Assembly (NCBI GenBank): GCA_949841235.1
Contig: CATKZA010000040.1
Coordinates: 1 to 9,275 of the forward strand
Direction of reading: 5' to 3'
Length of the DNA stretch: 9,275 bases
Origin: an uncultured Clostridiaceae bacterium
Lineage (GTDB): Bacteria; Bacillota; Clostridia; Lachnospirales; Lachnospiraceae
The number at the start of each line of letters is the position of its first letter. Position 1 is the first letter of the stretch. The notes below the pieces were generated by a model. It was not told the origin of the DNA. It did not search any database and worked only from the letters and a program-made list of their open reading frames with translations. Of the stretch, positions 1 through 6,546 are shown in pieces. A program made the position numbers and the translations under genes.

Positions 1-407
1 TCCTCCGTCTTTAATACCAAAAAAGGCTCCTGCTTGCAAATCTTTTCACAATTGCGATTCAGGCACTTGAAAACCTGTTCATCCTCCACGGGCTTCAGCA
101 GATAATTCACCGCCTCCACCTCATATCCCTCCATGACGTACTCCCTCTCCCCGGTCACGAACACGATGGATATATCATATGCCCGCTCCCTCAGCCGCTT
201 TGCCAGCGCAACCCCATCCTCCCCCGGCATCTTGATGTCCAGAAACAGCACATCAAAAAGCGTGTCTTCCAGGGCAAAGGAAAAGGAAGCCGCATCTGCA
301 AAGGAACTGATTTCCACTGGCATGCCATTCTCTCTGGACCAGCGGCAAATCACTTCGCATAGCCACTGCGCCTCCTCGCCCCTGTCCTCGCAGACTGCGA
401 TTTTCAT
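1..407 (-). CDS. LytTR-type response regulator, receiver domain (3' end cut by window)
   Basis: This is the first 135 codons of a two-component response regulator. The gene runs off the left edge. A CheY-like receiver fills the visible part, with an acidic pair at E7-D8, the phospho-acceptor D57 in a LFLDIKMPGEDG stretch, T85 in IVFVTGE, and the K105-P106 switch in NYLLKP. The last residues, EPFLVLKTEE, look like the start of a LytTR DNA-binding domain (AgrA/LytR family), so the missing half is probably LytTR; that is inference. The family is activated by phosphorylation from a membrane histidine kinase. No kinase is seen here, so it could lie beyond the left edge. The start at 407 has AGGGGA just upstream and matches the usual family N-terminus (M-K-I-A-V-C-E-D). 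In-frame ATG 425 and TTG 431 are alternatives; TTG 431 has AGGAGG eight bases upstream. The gene lies 77 bp downstream of a membrane-protein gene on the same strand. Confidence 0.9.
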   Translation of the reverse strand, partial: MKIAVCEDRGEEAQWLCEVICRWSRENGMPVEISSFADAASFSFALEDTLFDVLFLDIKMPGEDGVALAKRLRERAYDISIVFVTGEREYVMEGYEVEAVNYLLKPVEDEQVFKCLNRNCEKICKQEPFLVLKTE

Positions 408-484
408 AGATTCCCCTGCGTCCATTTCCAATCAGTAGTCCTCCTCGCGATACTCCCCATATTTTTTGCATAGTTTGCCCAATC

Positions 485-1246
485 TTATATGCTCTGCTTC
501 GTCCTGCTCCCTTCCTTCCTCTTCCGCTCAACATAAGCGGCAAGCACTGCTTGGAATATTTTATTCCAGAGAAAATACCCTGCCAATATGGCAAGCAATC
601 CCATGACGAATATCGCCCCTTCGTCAAAATAGGAAAAATCCACCTTCAAAATATAAAACAAAATGTCAGAAGTCCCTTCCCTATCATGCAGCAGCTTATC
701 AAAAGCGCTGTCATCTGCCCGATAGAGTTGAATTGCGGCCCCGCACAATTCCATTGCCCCAAATAATGCCAAGGGAACATGCGACCTGATCTTTGCAAGA
801 TTTATCACAAAATTCATGGCAACATAGGCAATCACTGACAAGAACACCGCCAGCGGAAAAAACTCCTCCATCGACCAGGCGAACACCGTCTGATAGAACG
901 ACCTGCCGTTATCCATTTCATACAAGATCATGCTCCCCAGGATGAAAATCCCTTTCGCAAGAACAACAAGCACTGGCAAATACAGACCATCCCGATATAA
1001 ATACTGAACCAGGCAAAGCCCCGCCGCCAGAATAACAGAGCATGCCACCATGAATAAAATGCTTTCCGAAACATCATATGCGGGAAACGCCCCAAAGAGA
1101 AAGCCGCCATAGGCGCATACCAGATATTCCTGCCACGCCTTCTTCATAGGTATGAGGCACAGGAGAAGGCCCATAGCAAATTCCAGAATATTGATGATGA
1201 CAAAGACGTTCCCTTGATTCTGCATGCAACTGCGTAAAATATCCAT
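485..1246 (-). CDS. Polytopic membrane protein of unknown function
   Basis: I do not recognise this family. From the chosen ATG it is 253 residues with about six or seven hydrophobic segments, near residues 13-32, 41-56, 61-80, 87-108, 128-150, possibly 157-173, and 210-237. It ends in a basic tail (ERKRKEGSRTK). It lacks the HATPase and DHp motifs of a histidine kinase, so it is not a complete sensor kinase, although it precedes a response regulator. The start at 1246 is chosen because AGGGGG lies seven bases before it. An in-frame GTG at 1303 overlaps the stop of the upstream TPM gene (TAGTG) and would add 19 residues, but it has no comparable ribosome binding site. Same-strand packing suggests co-transcription with the TPM and zinc-ribbon genes. 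A sensory or accessory role for the regulator is speculation. Confidence 0.7.
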   Translation of the reverse strand: MDILRSCMQNQGNVFVIINILEFAMGLLLCLIPMKKAWQEYLVCAYGGFLFGAFPAYDVSESILFMVACSVILAAGLCLVQYLYRDGLYLPVLVVLAKGIFILGSMILYEMDNGRSFYQTVFAWSMEEFFPLAVFLSVIAYVAMNFVINLAKIRSHVPLALFGAMELCGAAIQLYRADDSAFDKLLHDREGTSDILFYILKVDFSYFDEGAIFVMGLLAILAGYFLWNKIFQAVLAAYVERKRKEGSRTKQSI

Positions 1247-1302
1247 CCCGCATCCCCCTATCGCCAAAATCCTCAACCCTGATTGGATTGCGATTGCAGC
1301 CA

Positions 1303-2046
1303 CTACTCGCTTTTTGCCTTCTTATCCTTCAAAATCTTCACTTCCTTATGGGAAAAGTGATCCAGACGCCCCAAATCCTTAAAATGGCTTTCATTCAGCC
1401 GGGTGTCTCCCGAATCCTTTTTTCTCTTTGCGGAACCCAGAAAATAGAACACCGTTCCGCACCCCAAAAGCAAAGAGACAATCAACTGGGGCAGGGATTG
1501 GAAGATAAAGCCATCCAGCGAAGGCGATATGACCAGCGCCCGGGTCACGTCATCGCAAAAATCATCTATTGCCTGATAATACTTCCCGCTTTCTACCTTT
1601 CCCTCCACCGCATTCTTCATATCTTCCATCCGTTTCGGGGTGAGAAGTTCCTGAATCTTTCCATGGCAGACCACTTGGCATACGCCATCCCCATCCTTAA
1701 TGCTGACAAATAAAATCACCAGGTTTTCATGATCTCCAGCCTTCTCCAGCTGATTTTCCAAATAGTTCTGATAGTCATCCGACTTGCCCAGCTTGTCTGT
1801 AGTAATGACAAAAACAGAGGTGTCGTGCTGCTGCAAAATCAAATCGCAATCGGATTCTATCTTGGAGGCCTCCTCCCTGCTGAGAAGCGCGGCACTGTCA
1901 GAAATCATCGTCTTGGCCGATGCGACATTGGCACCCGACAAGAGCATGCATGCCACCACAGAAATAAAGGCCAAGATCCTCCCCTTTATTCTTCCATCCC
2001 CATGCCTTCCCATGGAAAAAATTCTTGTGCAAAACATTAGATTCAT
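1303..2046 (-). CDS. TPM-domain membrane-anchored protein (YgcG-like)
   Basis: The protein has 247 residues. A basic N-terminus and hydrophobic stretch (about 24-39) end in ASA-K at 42-45, so a signal peptide is likely. A TPM domain follows (about 48-170), recognisable by the sequence ISDSAALLSREEASKIESD, the VFVITTDKLG strand, and NLVILFVSIKDGDGVC. A second hydrophobic segment lies near 183-203, and the charged C-terminal tail (about 205-247) would be cytosolic. TPM proteins (Pfam TPM_phosphatase; Psb32/YgcG/MOLO-1 relatives) are extracytoplasmic. Phosphatase activity is reported for some members, but bacterial roles are poorly known. The start has TAGGAGG about nine bases upstream and overlaps the stop of the zinc-ribbon gene by ATGA, pointing to translational coupling. 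In clostridial genomes TPM and zinc-ribbon proteins are often neighbours, which supports a shared envelope role. Confidence 0.85.
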   Translation of the reverse strand: MNLMFCTRIFSMGRHGDGRIKGRILAFISVVACMLLSGANVASAKTMISDSAALLSREEASKIESDCDLILQQHDTSVFVITTDKLGKSDDYQNYLENQLEKAGDHENLVILFVSIKDGDGVCQVVCHGKIQELLTPKRMEDMKNAVEGKVESGKYYQAIDDFCDDVTRALVISPSLDGFIFQSLPQLIVSLLLGCGTVFYFLGSAKRKKDSGDTRLNESHFKDLGRLDHFSHKEVKILKDKKAKSE

Positions 2047-3092
2047 AGCAAAGGCCCTCCTAACAATAGGGTAATAATCCGAAACAGCAAAAATATGGTA
2101 AAGGAAATCAGTCCCGCCCCAGTCGCAACCTTAACCCAGGATCTGGGCGGGTCAGACGCTACTTTTCCCGTCTGCCCATTCATGGCAAAAACATATTCCT
2201 CCTCCTGTCCATGGCGCATCACCAGCCAGACAGGGAGCAGGGCAAAGATGGCAGCACTTTTTCCAATCTCATATTTCTTTTCATCGATAACCGCCTCCTC
2301 ATAATCATGGATGGAATCCAGGATATATTCTTCCACGTACTTTTCCGCTTTCTTTTGCGCCACTGGAAAAACCTCCTCCGGCGATTTCGCATTTTTCTCG
2401 GAAAAGCATCTGCCCAAATGAACGGTAGAGAATGATTGGGCGTGATGGAAATCATAAGGACCAAGCTTCTCTAGCAGGCTATCGCTAATATTGCCCGAAT
2501 TGCTTACGAGTATCTGGGGGAAAAACAAATCATTCTTTCGATACAAAGCATAGTGGGAGACTTCCTCCCTTTCATCCTCCTGGGTAGCCAGCCTCTTCCT
2601 GCGCAGGGCATCCACCATGGCCTCGCCCTGCGCCCGCAAATCATAACACATGACAGGGAAATAGATAGCCATCACTTTCCCCGCTTCCTCTCCCCTGGGA
2701 AAATCATGGGGCGAGAAGGGTAGCTTTCTCCGCCATTTCCTGAATGCCTTTGCCGCCTCCTTCTCCGATATTTTAAAAGGAATGACCTGAGCAGGGGCAT
2801 CCTCCCCCGATAGCCGTTCCCCCAGCGTCATCAAATTGCCGCAAAAGGGGCAATTTGACAGGGCAGAGCGATTGTCCGTAATGATAGCAGAGCCACACTG
2901 CCTGCACAGATACTGCCTAGCTTCTTCATCTTGATAGATGTTTCCCTCATCCTGACAGGCATAAGGCTCAAACTGAGCTTCGTAATGTTCCACCACTTCC
3001 TCCTGCTTGCAGCTGAGACAGCGCAATTTTCCTAAAGAGGCGTCAAATGTCATATAACCTCCGCAATTGGAGCATTTACAGGAATCCAGCAT
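2043..3092 (-). CDS. Zinc-ribbon protein with C-terminal membrane anchor
   Basis: The protein has 349 residues. Two treble-clef or ribbon metal sites are visible near the N-terminus: C7-x2-C10 with C25-x2-C28, and C63-x2-C66 with C81-x2-C84. A middle region contains KISEKEAAKAFRKWRRK and a mixed alpha/beta stretch with strand-like YFPVMCYDLRAQGEA. One hydrophobic segment near 322-345 probably anchors the C-terminus in the membrane. Such proteins are often labelled TFIIB-type zinc ribbon-containing or, misleadingly, PriA-like; no helicase motif exists here. The four CxxC pairs suggest two structural zinc ions. The start has AAGGAGG six bases upstream. It is the first gene of a minus-strand cluster, and its stop overlaps the TPM start by four bases. 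Biological role unknown; the partnership with the TPM protein is inferred from linkage. Confidence 0.85.
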   Translation of the reverse strand: MLDSCKCSNCGGYMTFDASLGKLRCLSCKQEEVVEHYEAQFEPYACQDEGNIYQDEEARQYLCRQCGSAIITDNRSALSNCPFCGNLMTLGERLSGEDAPAQVIPFKISEKEAAKAFRKWRRKLPFSPHDFPRGEEAGKVMAIYFPVMCYDLRAQGEAMVDALRRKRLATQEDEREEVSHYALYRKNDLFFPQILVSNSGNISDSLLEKLGPYDFHHAQSFSTVHLGRCFSEKNAKSPEEVFPVAQKKAEKYVEEYILDSIHDYEEAVIDEKKYEIGKSAAIFALLPVWLVMRHGQEEEYVFAMNGQTGKVASDPPRSWVKVATGAGLISFTIFLLFRIITLLLGGPLL

Positions 3093-3179
3093 AGATGTCC
3101 TCCTTCAATTCATGCAAACTGCATATCTTTCCTCACAGCCATGGAGACAGCCGTTACCATTTAACAAACAACTTTATTC

Positions 3180-3208
3180 ATTGTACAGGAAATATCATGG
3201 TTTGTATA
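3180..3208 (-). promoter_or_regulatory. Possible promoter of the zinc-ribbon/TPM operon
   Basis: Reading the minus strand in the 159-bp gap after the helicase stop, TATACA (3203-3208) and TACAAT (3180-3185) are separated by 17 bp. The start codon at 3092 lies about 88 bp downstream. The -35 matches the sigma-A consensus at four of six positions, so this is a modest candidate. I saw no convincing GC-rich terminator for the helicase gene in the same gap, so read-through from upstream remains possible. Confidence 0.35.
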
Positions 3209-3251
3209 GTGAGCGACAAAAAATTTTATCTGGGCGTTCGCTGTAAATATT

Positions 3252-5651
3252 TCACCATCTGCCCCAAAACTCCTGCAATCGACTTGGAAGAGAATTTAAC
3301 GTCACAACGTCATAGGGAAACCACTCCCTGGGAAAAAGGTCCTGATAATCTCTCTGCAAAAATCGATCGTCCAGAAGGAGAATCGCTCCCACATCCTCCG
3401 TGGTGCGAATCACTCGCCCTGCCGCCTGCAGCACCTTATTCATCCCAGGATACTGATAGGCATAAGAAAATCCAGACCCCTTCCTCTGGTCAAAGTATTC
3501 CCGAAAAAGTTCATTCTCCGTACAGACCATGGGAAGCCCGGTACCCACCAAGACCACGCCAATCAGCCTGTTTCTCTTCAGGTCAATCCCCTCCCCGAAG
3601 ATTCCTCCCATCACGCACAGCCCCAGGGTCGTCCTTTCCGGCGCATCCTGGAAATGAGACAGAAATTCCTCCCGCTCTGCCTCCGCCATAGAATTTTCCT
3701 GCGTTAAGAGATCCATCTCCATCCCTTTCACCAAATCCAACAGAGAGACATGCACATCCTCCAGCAGACGGTATGAGGGAAAGAAAATCAAATAGTTTCC
3801 AACCTTTCCCTGCACAAAGGAAAAGATATAATTGGCAATCTTTTCATACATGGCTGCACTGCGCTTTGCATACTTGGTAGACACCCCCCTCCCAATCATA
3901 AGCAGCCGCCTTTCCGGCAAAAAGGGGGATGGGGCATAGACAGCATAGTCTTCCTCCCTGCCTGCCAGCTGTTCCCGATAATAGTGAATGGGAAGCAAAG
4001 TGGCAGAGAAGAACACGCTGCACCTGCCCCTCTTCAAGCACAGGTCCAAGTTGGCGGAAGGATCCATGCACTGGAGGTGCAGCCGAAAATTGCCCTCCGA
4101 AGAATAGTCACCGTACACGGTATAGTAATCATCCGCCAGTTCATAAATATTCTGAAACTCCCGAAGATTAAAATAAAAATCCAGCAGACGCTCCCGCTCC
4201 TTCGGCAAGAGGGGAGCCAGCCCCTGCTCCCCGGTGCCGGCATGTTCCTGCTCCTGGAGAAATTCCTCCGTGAGCGTGCAAAGCCGCATTCCCCGCAAAA
4301 TAAAGCCCTCCAACTGGATCAGGTCATATTTCGCCATATCATCGCACTCTCTCTTTAGTTCCAGGAGAGAGCGATTGCAAGACTCCATGGCTCCGGCCAA
4401 TTTCTTATTGCGGGACTTCACCATCTTCTTCATGGCAAGAAACTCTTCCTTCACCACCGTGGCAGAATACATCTCCCTCGCCCGGTCCACCAGATTATGA
4501 GCCTCGTCTATCAGAAAGACAAAATCATTTTCCTTGTCCAGAGAGAAGAAGCGTTTCAGGCTGGCAGTCGGGTCAAAAGCATAGTTATAATCACCGATTA
4601 TCACATCGCACCAGGTCGAGATATCCAGACACATCTCAAAGGGGCACACTTCATGCTTCCGGGCATAGAGCAGCACCGTATCCCGGGTAATCATGTCCTC
4701 TGCATTCAGCACGTCGAACACTGCCTCATTCACCCGGTCAAAATGTCCCTTGGCCCGGGGACAAGAGCCTGGATTGCAAGCGGGCTTATCCAGCATGCAA
4801 ATCTTTTCCTTGGCAGTGATGGTGACGCACTTTAGCCTTGCCCCCTCTTCTCCCAGCAAGCCAAAAGTATCCTCAGCCACCGTGCGGGTAATGGTTTTTG
4901 CAGTGAGGTAGAATATCTTCTCCGTCAGTCCCTCCCCCACGGATTTCACGGCGGGAAATACCGTGGAAATCGTCTTGCCCACGCCGGTAGGTGCCTGGAT
5001 GTACAGCCGCTTCTTCCGCAGGATGCTCTGATATACCCCCTTGACCAGATTCCCCTGCCCCTCCCGATAGGGAAAAGGAAACTCCACCGCCTTAATCGAG
5101 GCGTTTCTATTCTCCTGCCAGCGGATCTGCCAGGCAATCCACTTGGCATAGGCCATCACTATGTCAAAGAAGGATTCCTCTATGGCAGGAAAATCCAGAT
5201 ATTCCTGGAAATAACGCACTTTCTCCGTGGGAATGTGGCAGTACGTCATGCGAATGCCCATTCCCGGCAATGCCTTCCTGGAAGCGTAGATATAGGCATA
5301 GCACAATGCCTGGGCCCGGTGAACGGGAACCGGCTCCTTCATGCCGCGGATATCCCGATACACCCCTTTGATCTCATCCACCACCTGACCCGCCTCGTCA
5401 GAGAAAATGCCGTCCGCCCTCCCGTCCAAGGTGAAAGTAAAATCAATATCATCACAGGTGATGGGAATCTCTATCTCCAAGGGAACCTCCGCCTGATAGC
5501 CGACTCCCATCTTCCTCTGCAATTTCTTGTGGATGCGGGTACCCTCCTGCATGGCATCCGCATCCCTCAATCCGGTGGAAGAAACGGTAATGTCCCCGGA
5601 ACGCATGATGAATTCCACTAAATTTCTCACCGAGATATGAATGTCATGCAT
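3252..5651 (-). CDS. Rad3/DinG-family DNA helicase fused to an N-terminal RecB/Cas4-like nuclease domain
   Basis: The protein has 799 residues. The N-terminus carries a PD-(D/E)XK nuclease pattern of the RecB/Cas4 type: H41 in GTRIHKKL, D80 in GRADG, E93-x-K95 in VVDEIKG, and Q114-x3-Y118 in AQALCYAY. A superfamily 2 helicase of the XPD/Rad3/DinG group follows: Walker A APTGVGKT (220-227), the DEAH box (382-385) and motif VI QAAGRVIR (742-749). Cysteines between motifs I and II (C285, C292, C297, C336, C341) fit the iron-sulfur cluster of this group, with ligand choice uncertain. The family unwinds DNA 5'-3' using ATP; the fused domain would add strand cutting. ATG 5651 is chosen because GGGGGTGAG lies seven bases upstream; ATG 5669, six codons earlier, lacks one. 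The gene lies 78 bp downstream of the Mrr-type gene on the same strand, so SOS control by read-through is possible. Confidence 0.9.
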   Translation of the reverse strand: MHDIHISVRNLVEFIMRSGDITVSSTGLRDADAMQEGTRIHKKLQRKMGVGYQAEVPLEIEIPITCDDIDFTFTLDGRADGIFSDEAGQVVDEIKGVYRDIRGMKEPVPVHRAQALCYAYIYASRKALPGMGIRMTYCHIPTEKVRYFQEYLDFPAIEESFFDIVMAYAKWIAWQIRWQENRNASIKAVEFPFPYREGQGNLVKGVYQSILRKKRLYIQAPTGVGKTISTVFPAVKSVGEGLTEKIFYLTAKTITRTVAEDTFGLLGEEGARLKCVTITAKEKICMLDKPACNPGSCPRAKGHFDRVNEAVFDVLNAEDMITRDTVLLYARKHEVCPFEMCLDISTWCDVIIGDYNYAFDPTASLKRFFSLDKENDFVFLIDEAHNLVDRAREMYSATVVKEEFLAMKKMVKSRNKKLAGAMESCNRSLLELKRECDDMAKYDLIQLEGFILRGMRLCTLTEEFLQEQEHAGTGEQGLAPLLPKERERLLDFYFNLREFQNIYELADDYYTVYGDYSSEGNFRLHLQCMDPSANLDLCLKRGRCSVFFSATLLPIHYYREQLAGREEDYAVYAPSPFLPERRLLMIGRGVSTKYAKRSAAMYEKIANYIFSFVQGKVGNYLIFFPSYRLLEDVHVSLLDLVKGMEMDLLTQENSMAEAEREEFLSHFQDAPERTTLGLCVMGGIFGEGIDLKRNRLIGVVLVGTGLPMVCTENELFREYFDQRKGSGFSYAYQYPGMNKVLQAAGRVIRTTEDVGAILLLDDRFLQRDYQDLFPREWFPYDVVTLNSLPSRLQEFWGRW

Positions 5652-5658
5652 AAAAAAA

Positions 5659-5667
5659 CTCACCCCC
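5659..5667 (-). promoter_or_regulatory. Ribosome binding site deciding the helicase start
   Basis: GGGGGTGAG on the minus strand, followed by seven T and then ATG at 5651. It would pair well with the 3' end of 16S rRNA (GGxGGTGA). The earlier in-frame ATG at 5669 overlaps this element and has no site of its own, so the protein most likely begins MHDIHISVRN. Confidence 0.7.
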
Positions 5668-5670
5668 ATA

Positions 5671-5690
5671 TAAACGATATTTGTCGTTTA
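5671..5690. repeat. Perfect 7-bp inverted repeat between the Mrr and helicase genes
   Basis: TAAACGA and TCGTTTA flank a 6-base centre (TATTTG) just upstream of the helicase ribosome binding site. The AT-rich arms and lack of a T-run on the minus strand argue against a terminator. It could be an operator or a weak leader hairpin. It does not match the LexA GAAC-N4-GTTC core. The motif AAATATC occurs once inside it and once about 20 bases upstream on the minus strand. Confidence 0.5.
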
Positions 5691-5729
5691 CGGCACTGAT
5701 ATTTGCTTTGGGAAAGCACAGCGTTTTCC

Positions 5730-6323
5730 TTACAGCAGATTCCGCAGCGTCTCCCTGTCCCACAGCACCACCCCCAGCTTGTCCGCAAGATGTTTTGCAT
5801 TGGCAGTAAATGTCTGGTTGGTCAGCACCACGGCCACATGGCATTCGTAGTAAGCCCTCCCCGCATACACCTGCTGCACCGCCTCCAGTCCTACCGGCTC
5901 CAGATACCGCTTGCACTGGATCGCATAGCTCATCCCCTCCCTCTGGGCCAGAATATCCACCCCATAGTCCCCGGAGGCCGGCGTGTTCTCCGCAATTTCA
6001 AAGCCATTTGCCACCAGAATCTCACAGGCCAGTTCCTCAAAGGCTATGCCGTCCAGATTGTCCAATTCCCCCACGGAGAGTGTGCCCTTCCGAAAGACGC
6101 CCTTGTAATTCCTGGTGCGGTATATTTTATAAAAGCAAAAGAGGAAGAACAGCACCCACACGCAAACACTGGCAGCAATAAAGCGGGGTTCGCTGCTCTG
6201 GCTGCTCTGGATGATAAATACCAGGAGGCACAGGCTTAGAATCATGGCCGCAATATAACTGCATATCCTAACCGTGATATGCCGCTGCTTCAAAGAAAAG
6301 TTTTCCCTGCCTATCTTCTTCAT
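5730..6323 (-). CDS. Membrane-anchored Mrr-type restriction endonuclease
   Basis: The protein has 197 residues. Two hydrophobic segments (about 19-38 and 48-66) form an N-terminal membrane hairpin. A basic linker (YKIYRTRNYKG) and an Mrr-cat endonuclease fold (about 88-197) follow. The PD-(D/E)XK-type residues are visible: E96 in GIAFEELAC, D123 in GDYGVDIL, and Q136-x-K138 in IQCKRY. The terminal WDRETLRNLL is also typical of this fold. Mrr-family enzymes cut DNA, in E. coli modified DNA, and activation of E. coli Mrr triggers the SOS response. The target here is unknown. The ATG at 6323 has AAGGGGGAA about eight bases upstream; the longer in-frame reading to 6494 crosses the promoter and is rejected. 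The gene is headed by a strong promoter with an embedded SOS box and is followed by the nuclease-helicase gene. Confidence 0.88.
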   Translation of the reverse strand: MKKIGRENFSLKQRHITVRICSYIAAMILSLCLLVFIIQSSQSSEPRFIAASVCVWVLFFLFCFYKIYRTRNYKGVFRKGTLSVGELDNLDGIAFEELACEILVANGFEIAENTPASGDYGVDILAQREGMSYAIQCKRYLEPVGLEAVQQVYAGRAYYECHVAVVLTNQTFTANAKHLADKLGVVLWDRETLRNLL

Positions 6324-6344
6324 AAAGTAAATTCCCCCTTCCGG

Positions 6345-6373
6345 TTGACAGACGATGCATACTGTGTTATAAC
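6345..6373 (+). promoter_or_regulatory. Strong candidate promoter for the GNAT acetyltransferase gene
   Basis: TTGACA (6345-6350), a 17-bp spacer, then TATAAC (6368-6373), preceded by TG with one base between (6365-6366), an extended -10. Predicted transcription would start near 6380, leaving a leader of about 165 bases before the ATG at 6547. The candidate LexA box begins at about the predicted start point. It overlaps the Mrr promoter region on the opposite strand. Confidence 0.65.
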
Positions 6374-6375
6374 AT

Positions 6376-6404
6376 ATAATAGAACATACGTTCATAGAAG
6401 TCAA
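6376..6404 (-). promoter_or_regulatory. Candidate promoter of the Mrr-type nuclease gene
   Basis: On the minus strand, TTGACT (6399-6404), a 17-bp spacer and TATTAT (6376-6381). Each hexamer differs from the sigma-A consensus at one position. The spacer contains the GAAC-N4-GTTC palindrome directly against the -10, the classical arrangement for LexA repression. The leader to ATG 6323 would be about 45 bases. Confidence 0.75.
6382..6393. promoter_or_regulatory. LexA (DinR) SOS box between divergent promoters
   Basis: GAACATACGTTC fits the Gram-positive LexA core GAAC-RNRY-GTTC on both strands. Only the outermost C/G pair of the Bacillus consensus is missing (A on each side). It sits in the spacer of the minus-strand promoter and at the predicted start of the plus-strand promoter, so LexA bound here could block both. 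No lexA gene is in the window. Confidence 0.8.
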
Positions 6405-6416
6405 GACATTTTTCAA

Positions 6417-6437
6417 AACACAAACATGGTTTGTGTT
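6417..6437. repeat. Perfect 9-bp inverted repeat in the divergent control region
   Basis: AACACAAAC and GTTTGTGTT flank the three bases ATG. It lies 12 bp upstream of the Mrr promoter -35 and inside the predicted leader of the acetyltransferase mRNA. It could be an operator for a second regulator, or an RNA stem-loop. Confidence 0.6.
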
Positions 6438-6458
6438 GCAAGCATTGTGACTGCGCGC

Positions 6459-6482
6459 TGCAAAGCCATGGCATGGCTTGCA
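6459..6482. repeat. Hairpin with 10 base pairs, one bulge and a GGC loop
   Basis: TGCAAAGCCAT pairs with ATGGCTTGCA around GGC; one A is bulged. It is the most stable-looking stem in the acetyltransferase leader. No T-run follows it directly, so it is not a classical terminator by itself. Confidence 0.55.
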
Positions 6483-6492
6483 CAAACATTGC

Positions 6493-6511
6493 AAGAACTT
6501 TAGTTCTTTTT
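6493..6511 (+). promoter_or_regulatory. AT-rich hairpin with T-run that also holds a second GAAC-N4-GTTC core
   Basis: AAGAAC and GTTCTT flank TTTA and are followed by TTT. Read as RNA this is a weak terminator-like or attenuator-like stem in the acetyltransferase leader. Read as DNA, GAACTTTAGTTC (6495-6506) has the LexA core, but the inner bases TTTA do not fit RNRY, so it is a weaker SOS-box candidate than the one at 6382. The two readings exclude neither each other nor chance. Confidence 0.4.
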
Positions 6512-6546
6512 ATGCAGCAAAAAGCAGCGCAGGAATGAGGTAAATC

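Noticed and set aside
3212..3243. Terminator for the helicase gene
   Set aside because: Only AGCGA/TCGCT pairs across a loop of about 20 bases, and the T-run lies inside the loop rather than after the stem.
3095..3691. Plus-strand open frame of 198 codons opposite the helicase end
   Set aside because: Low-complexity, proline and serine rich translation with no motif; it is the antisense of a gene with clear helicase motifs.
5703..6239. Plus-strand open frame of 178 codons opposite the Mrr gene
   Set aside because: Antisense to a well-supported endonuclease; composition looks like a reading shadow, and no ribosome binding site precedes it.
6375..6380. Plus-strand TATAAT as the -10 of the acetyltransferase promoter
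   Set aside because: It lies 24 bp from the TTGACA; TATAAC at 6368-6373 has the correct 17-bp spacing and an extended -10.
6324..6494. Longer N-terminus of the Mrr-type protein in the same frame
   Set aside because: It crosses the promoter and SOS box, is cysteine-rich and unlike a signal sequence, and ATG 6323 has a strong ribosome binding site.
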